Origin: a virus
DNA length: 43,638 nucleotides
IMG/VR virus record: IMGVR_UViG_3300009034_001625
Coordinates: 1 to 43,638 of that record
Reading direction: 5' to 3' (one strand)
In this document: piece after piece, positions 32,078-38,808 of the stretch
Layout of the letters: every line of letters starts with the position of its first letter
Position numbering within the stretch: the first letter of the stretch is position 1
The notes under the pieces: model-generated
Databases searched by the model: none
Told to the model about the DNA's origin: nothing
What the model saw: only the letters and a program-made list of their open reading frames with translations
Made by a program: the position numbers and the translations under genes

Positions 32078-32633
32078 TTGATACTCTTTTCATGGTGATA
32101 GCGCAAGCCTTAGATTGTAAATCAAAACCAATCCAACTTCTATTAGCTTCTATGGCTGCCTCAGCGGTCGTGCCGCTGCCGATAAAAGGGTCACAAACTA
32201 TACCGTCCGGCGAACACGACGTTACAATTATTCGCTTAATGAGGTCAAGTGGCAGTTGGTTAGGCCAAGATGTTTTACTTTCGGAAACGTTCTTGACTAA
32301 GTTGTATTCCCACCAATCGTATGGGGTTGTTCCCTCTTTGCCCAGATGCGCAACCCTCTTATCATTGGGATTTTTGTAAGGTTGTAAGTCCGCTTCGCCT
32401 TCAAAGAAAGCAGGCTTGTTGCCTCGTATGTAATAAAGAATAGTTCTATGCGAACGTCGCCAATTATCATTGGTTTGCCCGGTGTTTGACGGGTAGACCC
32501 ATGAAAGCCAACGCTGGAAAGTGAAAAGTCCGTCGAGTTGCTGTTTCCACTGTGCTGCTACCTCTGGGTAGTGCATCAGGTAAAACGCACCACCAGGTTT
32601 TAGAACGCGGTATGCTCCCCAGAACCAATGCAC
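32070..32633 (-). CDS. DNA methyltransferase, C-terminal part (frameshifted)
   Basis: Continues the 32467-33435 gene. In this frame the sequence runs FKDKKEESEYLSWCVHWFWG, LKPGGAFYLMHYPE, S-N-T-G, and ends with the SAM-binding DPFIGSGTTAEAAIEANR (motif I) and GFD. Motif IV (DPPYN) lies in the other frame, so the enzyme is beta-class (target recognition between IV and I). An A-run at 32686-32688 has one base too many. Confidence 0.82.
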   Translation of the reverse strand: MHWFWGAYRVLKPGGAFYLMHYPEVAAQWKQQLDGLFTFQRWLSWVYPSNTGQTNDNWRRSHRTILYYIRGNKPAFFEGEADLQPYKNPNDKRVAHLGKEGTTPYDWWEYNLVKNVSESKTSWPNQLPLDLIKRIIVTSCSPDGIVCDPFIGSGTTAEAAIEANRSWIGFDLQSKACAITMKRVSIE

Positions 32634-33435
32634 GCACCAAGAAAGATATTCGCTTTCTTCTTTTTTGTCCTTGAATCCCTCGCCGTTTCTTGCTTAGATT
32701 GTATGGTGGGTCAGCGAACACCAAATCAATGCTTGCCTCTGGCAGACCCATGAATCCTTCGAGGCAATCGACTTGATGAACTTTATTTAGTTCATAGACG
32801 CCAAGCGTGGGAATAGGTGGTGTCTTTGACTCGTCACTGGAAATTTCTTGATTTTCTTCCTCGTCGATTTTTTGTTTTTCTTCTTCGTCACTGTCGGCTT
32901 CTGCTTCTTCGGCTTTCTCAGTTTCTTGGATTTCTTTTTTGGGTCGTTCTATGGTGCGAGGATATTCTCTGCCATCCTTTCCGATAAAGATTTTAACGAT
33001 TCTAATTTGAAGACGTTCCTCAAGTTTTCTTCTGATTCTTTTGACTGTATCCTGATGAACTCCTAAATCTACAGAAATCCAGTTATTAGTCCTTTCAAAA
33101 TGCAGTTTCAGGAATTTTTCTATAACGCCTTGTCTCTCCTTGCGTGTGAGAGGCAGGCCATGTTTCAAATTGGCAAGCAAAGCGTACTCCTCGGCTTGCT
33201 CCAGAGTACCAAACCTGGCTTCAACTTCTATCTCCTCCAACTTCAGAATCTCGGCAGCACGATAGCGATGCCAGCCATCTACTAACAAGTAATTACTTTT
33301 GTCTGGTATCTTAAAGACTACGATTGGTGGTAGTTGGTCAAAGCAATCTGCATAACCTTTCGCAATTTCAACATCGGTTTTAGTTCTTGGGCTTAGTTTA
33401 CTATCTCTTTCAATCTGCTTCAATCTCAGCTTCAT
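32467..33435 (-). CDS. ParB-domain / N6-adenine (or N4-cytosine) DNA methyltransferase, N-terminal part
   Basis: Residues 1-95 are a ParB/Srx-like domain (L-P-P-I-V-V-F, YLLVDGWHRYRAAEIL), then a helix-turn-helix region to about 155, an acidic linker and the methyltransferase start: VDCLEGFMGLP, LVFADPPYNLS (motif IV). After SKK the frame drifts; removing one A restores GEGFKDKKEESEY. Such ParB-fused enzymes are common orphan phage methyltransferases, but here a nuclease gene follows at once. Start ATG with AGGAG upstream. Confidence 0.85.
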   Translation of the reverse strand: MKLRLKQIERDSKLSPRTKTDVEIAKGYADCFDQLPPIVVFKIPDKSNYLLVDGWHRYRAAEILKLEEIEVEARFGTLEQAEEYALLANLKHGLPLTRKERQGVIEKFLKLHFERTNNWISVDLGVHQDTVKRIRRKLEERLQIRIVKIFIGKDGREYPRTIERPKKEIQETEKAEEAEADSDEEEKQKIDEEENQEISSDESKTPPIPTLGVYELNKVHQVDCLEGFMGLPEASIDLVFADPPYNLSKKRRGIQGQKRRKRISFLVRALVLGSIPRSKTWWCVLPDALPRGSSTVETATRRTFHFPALAFMGLPVKHRANQ

Positions 33436-33469
33436 TACAATCTCCTAGTCTGTGTTGTGCTTCTCTTAG

Positions 33470-33548
33470 TTAATAGTTAATTAATTAATCACTAGATATA
33501 TAGTCTTTGGCTCCTATATAATCAGGTTTCTAATTAATTAACTATTAA
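33470..33548. repeat. 18-bp AT-rich inverted repeat
   Basis: TTAATAGTTAATTAATTA (33470-33487) is repeated inverted at 33531-33548, with a 43-base AT-rich centre. It fills the gap between the ParB/methyltransferase start and the 33538 gene, whose stop codon lies in the second arm. It could be a terminator without U-tract, a recombination or replication site, or a target of the ParB domain (speculative). Confidence 0.6.
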
Positions 33549-34113
33549 TTAACTTCCAGTAGCCGCGTCTCGCGTTGCCGGAATATCCTTTCCGGCTGGC
33601 TATATTTTTCATCAAATTCCAGTCGTCTTCACTGGTCACAATGCCTTTGACTTCTGCTGCCTGTCTGATACTGTCCACTTCAACTTCCATGCCGCCGGCC
33701 AGTGTATAGCCGATCCAGTCCTCCATAACCTTGCTTTTTGCTCTGGGTGTGGGTAGCTGAAGCTGATAATTCTCAAGAAAGCTTTCGTGGTCTATCTCGT
33801 TTTCTTCACAGAACTGTTTGAATTCTTCTAGGGTGCTTTGTTCGTAGATGTACTCAAGTTGTCCCTTTTCAATGACTCTGGCTTGCTTCTCCAGCCATTT
33901 TCTAGATATTGCAAAAGCTCGTTTATCTATCTTGCCCTCTAATTCTTTGGAGTTGGCAAGTAAATTCAAACCCTCCCTGAAGATGCGGTTTATTGCTTTT
34001 GTCCTGGAGTCTCCTAGTGCCGCCCAAACTTTGATGAATTTTTCATCAGTTGCAAGTACTTCTTCTGGGCCGCCTTTGATGTAAGCAGGATAGACACGCA
34101 GCATCTCGGCCAT
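33538..34113 (-). CDS. hypothetical helical protein behind structured leader
   Basis: 191 residues, AGGAG upstream. All-helical, charged (LGDSRTKAINRIFREGLNLL, QSTLEEFKQFCEENEIDHES) with a C-terminal possible winged helix (VTSEDDWNLMKNIASRKGYS). Not recognised. Its mRNA would begin near 34330 and carry a 215-base structured leader, so expression is probably regulated at RNA level. Confidence 0.7.
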   Translation of the reverse strand: MAEMLRVYPAYIKGGPEEVLATDEKFIKVWAALGDSRTKAINRIFREGLNLLANSKELEGKIDKRAFAISRKWLEKQARVIEKGQLEYIYEQSTLEEFKQFCEENEIDHESFLENYQLQLPTPRAKSKVMEDWIGYTLAGGMEVEVDSIRQAAEVKGIVTSEDDWNLMKNIASRKGYSGNARRGYWKLINS

Positions 34114-34134
34114 ACTAGTCTCCTAAAACGCAAA

Positions 34135-34218
34135 ACGTCTCTTGGTGACGGCCCCTCCGGTTGGCAAGAAGGGGGCTGGCGAACCCTTGACGAGAAAAGG
34201 GGTCTCACCAAGAGACGT
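34135..34218 (-). ncRNA. structured leader with terminator-like 14-bp stem
   Basis: ACGTCTCTTGGTGA (34135-34148) is perfectly complementary to 34205-34218, enclosing 56 bases with further internal pairing (AAGGG / CCCTT). On the minus strand the stem is followed by T-rich TTTTGCGTTTT. Upstream in the same leader, 34255-34274 is complementary to two loop segments (34159-34167 and 34187-34200). That allows competing structures, as in attenuators. Function unknown. Confidence 0.6.
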
Positions 34219-34336
34219 CTTTTAATAAAGTGAGTATTGTGCTGTGTTATCAATTTGCCAACCTTTCTCGTCAATCTTATTTATTAAGCAACGGGTGCGC
34301 CATTCCCGCCGCCACGGGCCTGGGCCCGCCGAGGTT

Positions 34337-34365
34337 ATTCTATCACGAATCGCCTATCCTGTCAA
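34337..34365 (-). promoter_or_regulatory. sigma-70 promoter for structured leader
   Basis: Minus strand TTGACA (34365-34360), 17-base spacer, TAGAAT (34342-34337). The -35 lies within the last codons of the 34343 gene and the -10 right after its stop. A GC-rich hairpin (CGGGCC / GGCCCG) follows near the start point. Confidence 0.78.
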
Positions 34366-34627
34366 CCTGGCCGTCATACCCTGAGCTCGCCTGGTCTCTC
34401 ACGACAATCGGCAGATATATGCTTAATCTCACCGGTGGCATCAATGTTCTCACAGGCACAACCGTCACCGGAACCGTAGGCATCGCCGTAGGCCAAACTC
34501 TCGTCTCGCCTGTGGGCCAAGTTTTCGTCGGCCAAGGTGTGGGTTCGTTTGCTAACACATTGCTAAGACCTAAGATACACGTTACAAACGTAATTAACAA
34601 CAGCAACCTAAATTTCTTACACAGCAT
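34343..34627 (-). CDS. small secreted protein with YLPIV motif
   Basis: 94 residues. Signal peptide (KKFRLLLLITFVTCILGLSN-V-L-A), then a Pro/Thr/Trp-rich linker with repeated P-T-x-W-P-T, ending SIYLPIVVRDQ and a short tail. The motif matches that of the 13581 and 36970 proteins. RBS AGAGGA upstream. A surface or periplasm-facing role is likely; no enzyme domain is present. Confidence 0.72.
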   Translation of the reverse strand: MLCKKFRLLLLITFVTCILGLSNVLANEPTPWPTKTWPTGETRVWPTAMPTVPVTVVPVRTLMPPVRLSIYLPIVVRDQASSGYDGQVDRIGDS

Positions 34628-34646
34628 TTTTATCCTCTACTTAAAT

Positions 34647-34856
34647 TCAATCTAGTGCAGCCGCTTCGCCGAATTCCTTGACGAATTTCTCTACCATCTT
34701 GGTTAGCTCTGCATACGATACATCCTTGCTGTTGCGCGAAACAGGAAAGTGAAAGTCCCAATCACAAAATGACGCCAGGATCGCGTTTAGGCTGCCCTTT
34801 GCGCGCTCCCATTCCATGTAGCGTGTTGCTAAAATTATCTGTCTGTTCGTCGTCAT
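34647..34856 (-). CDS. hypothetical small protein
   Basis: 69 residues from the ATG with AAGGA upstream; a longer in-frame start would enter the previous gene. Contains FCDWDFHFPVSRNSKDVSYA and a C-terminal helix. Not recognised. Confidence 0.62.
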   Translation of the reverse strand: MTTNRQIILATRYMEWERAKGSLNAILASFCDWDFHFPVSRNSKDVSYAELTKMVEKFVKEFGEAAALD

Positions 34857-34870
34857 CGTTATTCCTTTGT

Positions 34871-35029
34871 CTAGTCGTCTTCGGACGGTATCGGCCATTC
34901 GTGTCCTGCTAAGCTCGCCACTTCAACTCCGCATTCTGGGCAAACATGCTTAAACACCTTGCCGGTGGTCGAGCTTTCAACAGGATTCATCTTCGTGCCA
35001 CATTTCGGACAAATCTCGTCTTTAGACAT
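34871..35029 (-). CDS. 52-residue zinc-ribbon protein
   Basis: ATG at 35029 with AAAGG upstream. CPKC and CPEC pairs 23 residues apart, ending in an acidic PIPSEDD. One of the many minimal zinc ribbons of this region; perhaps an RNA polymerase or nucleic-acid-binding peptide. Confidence 0.68.
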   Translation of the reverse strand: MSKDEICPKCGTKMNPVESSTTGKVFKHVCPECGVEVASLAGHEWPIPSEDD

Positions 35030-35047
35030 TTTTGCGACCTTTCCAAG

Positions 35048-35131
35048 TCATTTTGGCTTTTTCCCGTAGCCGCCCTTCGGCGTCGTCTGTTTGATTGGTT
35101 TTGACCCACCCTTCGGTTTTCTTTTCGTCAC
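35048..35131 (-). CDS. 27-residue Lys/Gly-rich basic peptide
   Basis: GTG at 35131 follows AAAGGAG. The product, MTKRKPKGGSKPIKQTTPKG and seven more residues, has about ten lysines or arginines. It probably binds nucleic acid nonspecifically. Confidence 0.5.
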   Translation of the reverse strand: MTKRKPKGGSKPIKQTTPKGGYGKKPK

Positions 35132-35147
35132 GTTGCCTTCTCCTTTC

Positions 35148-35363
35148 TCAATGATGCGCCGAGTGCGCATGCCGTTTTGATCTCACGACATGACGGCGCG
35201 AATGTTTTGGCCTGGTGCGCTTGAATTTGCTAGAATGTCGCCGTTGCTTCGCTCGCTTGCGCCGAGCTATAGCCGTCCTGACTGCAAATTTGATTGCTGG
35301 CTTGTCAATACTTCGCCCGTGTCGTCCGGTCGCGCCCGGAAACTCACTATATGCCATGCTCAT
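35148..35363 (-). CDS. strongly basic, protamine-like protein
   Basis: 71 residues with AAGGAGG upstream. From residue 25 on, about half of the residues are R, K or H (RRKRAKQRRHSSKFKRTRPK), ending HAHSAHH. It lies four bases from the next gene (ATGA overlap). A DNA-condensing or RNA-binding role is inferred. Confidence 0.62.
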   Translation of the reverse strand: MSMAYSEFPGATGRHGRSIDKPAIKFAVRTAIARRKRAKQRRHSSKFKRTRPKHSRRHVVRSKRHAHSAHH

Positions 35364-35542
35364 CTGGACCTCCTTCGCTTGAATAGGCTATCAAGGTTGG
35401 GCAAGATGTGTTCCTCCCGTTTGAGTGCTCCACATTTCGTACATATGTACTGCCGCTTTTGTATGGCACTAGAGGCGGATACCTTTCGTATTACAGTATC
35501 AGTCTCAGCCTTGCAATTTCTACAGTACATGATTTTCCTCAT
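35360..35542 (-). CDS. 60-residue zinc-ribbon protein
   Basis: CRNC and CTKC pairs separated by about 24 residues, then a basic tail (FKRRRSR). ATG at 35542 or 35530. The stop overlaps the next ATG. Confidence 0.68.
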   Translation of the reverse strand: MRKIMYCRNCKAETDTVIRKVSASSAIQKRQYICTKCGALKREEHILPNLDSLFKRRRSR

Positions 35543-35714
35543 GACTTAAAGCCGCCAGGCGGTCTGCAAGTTGGTAAAAATAGTGTTCGTACAGCACAAT
35601 CGTTGCTTCGGATATCGTACCCTTTTCATTGCTTTCTAATCTGTCAGCCAATGCATTGAAACTCAGTTGGCGCAGTCTGTCACTGGCCTCCAGGACGACG
35701 TTACTATTACTCAT
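35520..35714 (-). CDS. hypothetical helical protein
   Basis: 64 residues; helices ASDRLRQLSFNALADRLES and YEHYFYQLADRLAALS. Overlaps both neighbours. Not recognised. Confidence 0.62.
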   Translation of the reverse strand: MSNSNVVLEASDRLRQLSFNALADRLESNEKGTISEATIVLYEHYFYQLADRLAALSHEENHVL

Positions 35715-36070
35715 GGCTTACCTTTTCCTCCCTGTGCCATACACGTTTCATTGTACTCCTCCGTAATATGACGTGATAGGTATGCTGCCTTCAACTCATC
35801 AGGATAGTTAGCATTAAACTCTTCTAATGAATATTCATCGCAATCTGTTTCAATAATTAAAATACGCCTAGCGCCGTAACAGTACGATTGCCATTCCTCG
35901 ATCTCTGGATAATCTTCTCTCATTGCTCTATCAAGTTCTTCATCGCAACCCATTTTTATTGCACGATTGCAATCGCAGGCACCGTTACCTTCCGCCCACC
36001 AAAATGGCGAAAAACTTGAATCAAACATTCTTTTATTTCCTGTTTGTGTATCAAGTAATGTGACTTTCAT
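35711..36070 (-). CDS. hypothetical acidic protein with Cys cluster
   Basis: 119 residues from the ATG with AAAGG upstream; a TTG at 36082 is less likely. Contains GACDCNRAIKMGCDEE and further cysteines, plus a Y/W-rich centre. Start follows the broken DCGG-type repeat at about 36090. Confidence 0.68.
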   Translation of the reverse strand: MKVTLLDTQTGNKRMFDSSFSPFWWAEGNGACDCNRAIKMGCDEELDRAMREDYPEIEEWQSYCYGARRILIIETDCDEYSLEEFNANYPDELKAAYLSRHITEEYNETCMAQGGKGKP

Positions 36071-36463
36071 TTTGCCTTTCAAGGTTTCGTGTGTCCATTA
36101 GGCAGTTAATCCTCCTCCACGCCACCGCAGCCCATTTTGCTTTCCCAGACTACCGTCAAGCTGGCTATCCCACCCTTGCTTTACTCCAGCCCCGTGAGTA
36201 TCCCGTCACGAGTAGTCCAGGAGTTTCTTGTTTAAGAAACAGGGCTGAGGAGTAGAAGACCACAGCCAAGTACACATATTGTCAATAGCAGAAGTATTAG
36301 AAATGTTTTCATTGAGCTTGCGCCTTCTAGTAATTATGTCAGAACTGCGGGCCGGCTACCCCACCCTGCCGGCTCCCTTTCGCTACTCGTGAGATTATTC
36401 GCCAGGTCGGCAGTTCCTGGCGCGCCCACACCCTGGCGTCTGCCAACGCCACCGCAGTCTGTC
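36071..36463. other. 390-base gene-poor stretch
   Basis: Holds one micro-lipoprotein gene (36232-36312) and a coding-like tract at 36089-36130 that matches a tract at 38419-38461. It also has a 7-bp hairpin GTTTCTT / AAGAAAC near 36223-36240, and repeated AGCCGGC near 36350. No other gene or RNA was recognised. Confidence 0.5.
36232..36312 (-). CDS. 26-residue micro-lipoprotein or membrane peptide
   Basis: ATG at 36312 with AGAAGG upstream. The product MKTFLILLLLTICVLGCGLL and six more residues is one hydrophobic helix with a lipobox-like V-L-G-C. It may be a lipid-anchored entry-exclusion peptide; function unproven. Confidence 0.52.
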   Translation of the reverse strand: MKTFLILLLLTICVLGCGLLLLSPVS

Positions 36464-36673
36464 TCACTTTTTCTTGCTGCCAGTATCCTGCCGTGTTCCC
36501 AACACTTGCTCCACGGCTGACAAGGCTGTCAAAAAACCCTTCCTGAAGATGGCAACGCCAGGATGGTCAGGGAAATTATCCGCCAAGTCTTTGTTGGCTT
36601 TATCAATACCATTGAGCACACTTTGTATGTCTTCCCGTGAGTGAACTTCGGATCGAACCTTGGTCCGTTTCAT
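36464..36673 (-). CDS. hypothetical helical protein
   Basis: 69 residues, GGAGAAAG upstream. Charged helices (SREDIQSVLNGIDKANKDLA) and a C-terminal KKK. Its last codons overlap a third DCGG-like coding tract. Not recognised. Confidence 0.66.
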   Translation of the reverse strand: MKRTKVRSEVHSREDIQSVLNGIDKANKDLADNFPDHPGVAIFRKGFLTALSAVEQVLGTRQDTGSKKK

Positions 36674-36697
36674 GGCTGTCTTTCTCCTTTTCTAGTA

Positions 36698-36958
36698 TTA
36701 TTTGAATGGGCAACTCTTGATGTACACGTCGGCAGAATCAACGCCCCATTCTGTCACGGTCCCCGAGTGGCCCGAACACCCGTGCATCCGCAAGTCGGAG
36801 GGAGTGACCCACTCGTATCTATCGCAATAGAACCACGACTTGCGAATTTTGATGTGGTAGCACTTCTCTTGTGGGTCACCACATCCAAGTAGTAGGAATG
36901 CTAAAATTAAGATCAATAGCAAGATGAACCATGGAGAACGTAGAGTTTGCTTGGTCAT
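36698..36958 (-). CDS. small lipoprotein
   Basis: 86 residues, AAAGGAG upstream. Signal WFILLLILILAFLLLGC with lipobox L-L-G-C, then a 60-residue Cys-containing domain (CYHIKIRKSWFYCDRYEWV). Encoded directly downstream of the secreted phosphatase (12-base gap) and likely co-expressed. Could act in superinfection exclusion. Confidence 0.72.
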   Translation of the reverse strand: MTKQTLRSPWFILLLILILAFLLLGCGDPQEKCYHIKIRKSWFYCDRYEWVTPSDLRMHGCSGHSGTVTEWGVDSADVYIKSCPFK

Positions 36959-36969
36959 ATCATCTCCTT

Positions 36970-38274
36970 TCAGTTTATGGAGCCGCGGGCGGGCGGCGTC
37001 GGGGCAAGATCACCACAGCGGTCAATCTCGTAGCTGTCAAAGATATTGTCATCAGTATCTACTGCGTCCAGACGCAGCCGGCAGTCATCAATTTTTATCT
37101 CTAAGAAGTGATTGAGGTCGTCATTGAAAAAGAGTGTAAACCAATCACCGAAGGCTGAGAGCAGAGGACCTCCGCCTCCGCCCGTAACATAATAAACTAC
37201 ACCTCCGTCCTGGAGGGTGGTGCAGGTGTTGTTGAGGATAGGACAGGTTCGCTCATAATGGTGATCGTGTCCATTGAAAACGACATCCACACTATAAGTT
37301 TCGAAGATTGGCACCAGGTGGGTCTGTATCTCACTCGTGCTGCCACTATGGCTGCCGGAACTGTAGGCTGGATGATGGAAGAGGACAAACTTCCAGGGCT
37401 GTGTGCTGGCTTGCAGATCGTTCACCAGCCAGTTGTACTGAGTGCTGCCGGTGCCATAGTCCTGGTTTGTGTCTAATGCCACAAAATGAGCGTTCCCCCA
37501 GTCGAAGGAATAGTACTCCTCTTTGTGGCCAAAAGGCGCATTACCCGGCAGGTAGTAGACGTCAGTGTAGCCCTGGTATCCACAGCTACCGCCACCCAAT
37601 TCATGGTTCCCCACGCTGGGATAGAAGGCGGTATCGCCCATGATTTGCTGGTAAAGCTGAAAATAAGCCCAGGTATATTGATCCCATGAACTGTCGCTAC
37701 CAGAGCAATTGCCGCCCTTGTCTACGATGTCGCCGGTATGAAGAGCCAGGTCAAAACTGTGTTGTTCTATCTCGGCCGCCATGTTCTGGGCACCTGGGCT
37801 TGGTGGCAAGCTGACATCATAAGGCCGGCTATCACCCAGGACGACAAAGGCGAGCTGTGTTGCTGTGGAATCAGATGCAGTGGTAAAGGCGATCTCCGGC
37901 CAAGGCGTTACATCGTTATCATCAATGTGTACCCTGTAATAATAAGTGGTCTCTGCCATCAGACCACTGATAGTGGCCGAGTGCCAATGCTTGCCATCGT
38001 AGGTGTTGCCAGTGGCGATGGCTACATTACTATAGCTTCGGTCGAGGCCGTAGTGTATTTTACCAGTCCCTATGTTTTCTGTGGCCCAAGAGATAACCAC
38101 CGAAGTAGTGGTAGTTTCGCCGATGTACGGATGGACTAGCAGGCTAGATGAAATTGAATCTTGCTGTACTAAAGGCAAGAACGTTGAATATTCGAATTCG
38201 GATTCCTGAGCATAGATCAGAGTCACACATATCAGGACCCCAACTAATGATACAAACAGCAATATGTATTTCAT
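36970..38274 (-). CDS. secreted purple-acid-phosphatase-like metallophosphoesterase
   Basis: 434 residues. Signal peptide 1-22, FLPLVQQ (32-38), an N-terminal fibronectin-like domain (about 43-133) as in purple acid phosphatases, then the binuclear metal motifs: GDSR (147-150), GDIVD (181-185), GNHE (222-225), FHHPAY (299-304) and GHDHHYER (335-342). It hydrolyses phosphate esters outside the cell and could release phosphate during infection or modify host surface polymers. Such a cellular-type gene among phage early genes points to acquisition from a host. Confidence 0.88.
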   Translation of the reverse strand: MKYILLFVSLVGVLICVTLIYAQESEFEYSTFLPLVQQDSISSSLLVHPYIGETTTTSVVISWATENIGTGKIHYGLDRSYSNVAIATGNTYDGKHWHSATISGLMAETTYYYRVHIDDNDVTPWPEIAFTTASDSTATQLAFVVLGDSRPYDVSLPPSPGAQNMAAEIEQHSFDLALHTGDIVDKGGNCSGSDSSWDQYTWAYFQLYQQIMGDTAFYPSVGNHELGGGSCGYQGYTDVYYLPGNAPFGHKEEYYSFDWGNAHFVALDTNQDYGTGSTQYNWLVNDLQASTQPWKFVLFHHPAYSSGSHSGSTSEIQTHLVPIFETYSVDVVFNGHDHHYERTCPILNNTCTTLQDGGVVYYVTGGGGGPLLSAFGDWFTLFFNDDLNHFLEIKIDDCRLRLDAVDTDDNIFDSYEIDRCGDLAPTPPARGSIN

Positions 38275-38339
38275 TACTACTTCTTTCTATCAATCAAGAC
38301 TGCGGGCAGGTCTCTCACCTGCTCCCACGTTGGCCCTTC

Positions 38340-38363
38340 GTGGCGTCATGGCCATGACGCCAC
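38340..38363. promoter_or_regulatory. 24-bp perfect palindrome upstream of phosphatase
   Basis: GTGGCGTCATGG followed directly by its reverse complement, with no loop. Such uninterrupted dyads bind dimeric proteins rather than form RNA hairpins. It lies 66 bases upstream of the phosphatase start, a good operator position. Confidence 0.55.
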
Positions 38364-38405
38364 CATGGGGTTTGACGGATAGCGCGAGGCATATCCGTAG
38401 TGGGT

Positions 38406-38480
38406 CTACCAGTCCAGCGTGTCCATTAAGCGGTTAATCCACTCCGCGCCGCCGCAGTCCTGTTTATCCTTGTTCTTCAA
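38406..38480 (-). CDS. 24-residue peptide with DCGGAEWINRLMDTL motif
   Basis: TTG start with AGAGG upstream, overlapping the end of the 38464 gene. The tract is closely similar to 36089-36130, with differences mostly at third codon positions, which suggests selection on the peptide. The 36.1-kb copy carries one extra base. Start codon and function are uncertain. Confidence 0.4.
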   Translation of the reverse strand: MKNKDKQDCGGAEWINRLMDTLDW

Positions 38481-38808
38481 CGCGCCCTCTTGCCCATCTG
38501 ACCCACCGTTTGCGCTCCATCGGCTCCTCTTCTATGTCAAATGAACAGAGCCAACAGAAAAGTATACCATCGATTTCTCTCGTCATTATGGGCCAATCCT
38601 CTTTGCATCGAGGACAAAAGCCTAAGTCAATTACCTCTGTCTCTGTCACAATATCCTCCATATTGTCGTAGTCCTGCTTATGTGGTCGGTGTACCGGTCG
38701 CCGCCAGCCCCACCTGCCGTACCACCCGTTACCGATCATCCAGTGGCTCAGGAATTGTGTCCATCCCGGACGACGCCACGTCAATTCGTGGCCTGGCTTG
38801 AACCACAC
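38464..38808 (-). CDS. zinc-ribbon protein
   Basis: 114 residues, GTG start overlapping the upstream stop. W/R-rich N-terminus (GNGWYGRWGWRRPVHRPH), then CPRC and CWLC pairs 19 residues apart and a basic W-rich end. Encoded right after the HNH endonuclease. Function unknown. Confidence 0.66.
   Translation of the reverse strand: MWFKPGHELTWRRPGWTQFLSHWMIGNGWYGRWGWRRPVHRPHKQDYDNMEDIVTETEVIDLGFCPRCKEDWPIMTREIDGILFCWLCSFDIEEEPMERKRWVRWARGRVEEQG

Noticed and set aside
34014-34274. Minus-strand frame of 86 codons across the structured leader
   Set aside because: It covers the inverted repeats and the start of the 33538 gene in another frame, has no ribosome site and no protein-like pattern.
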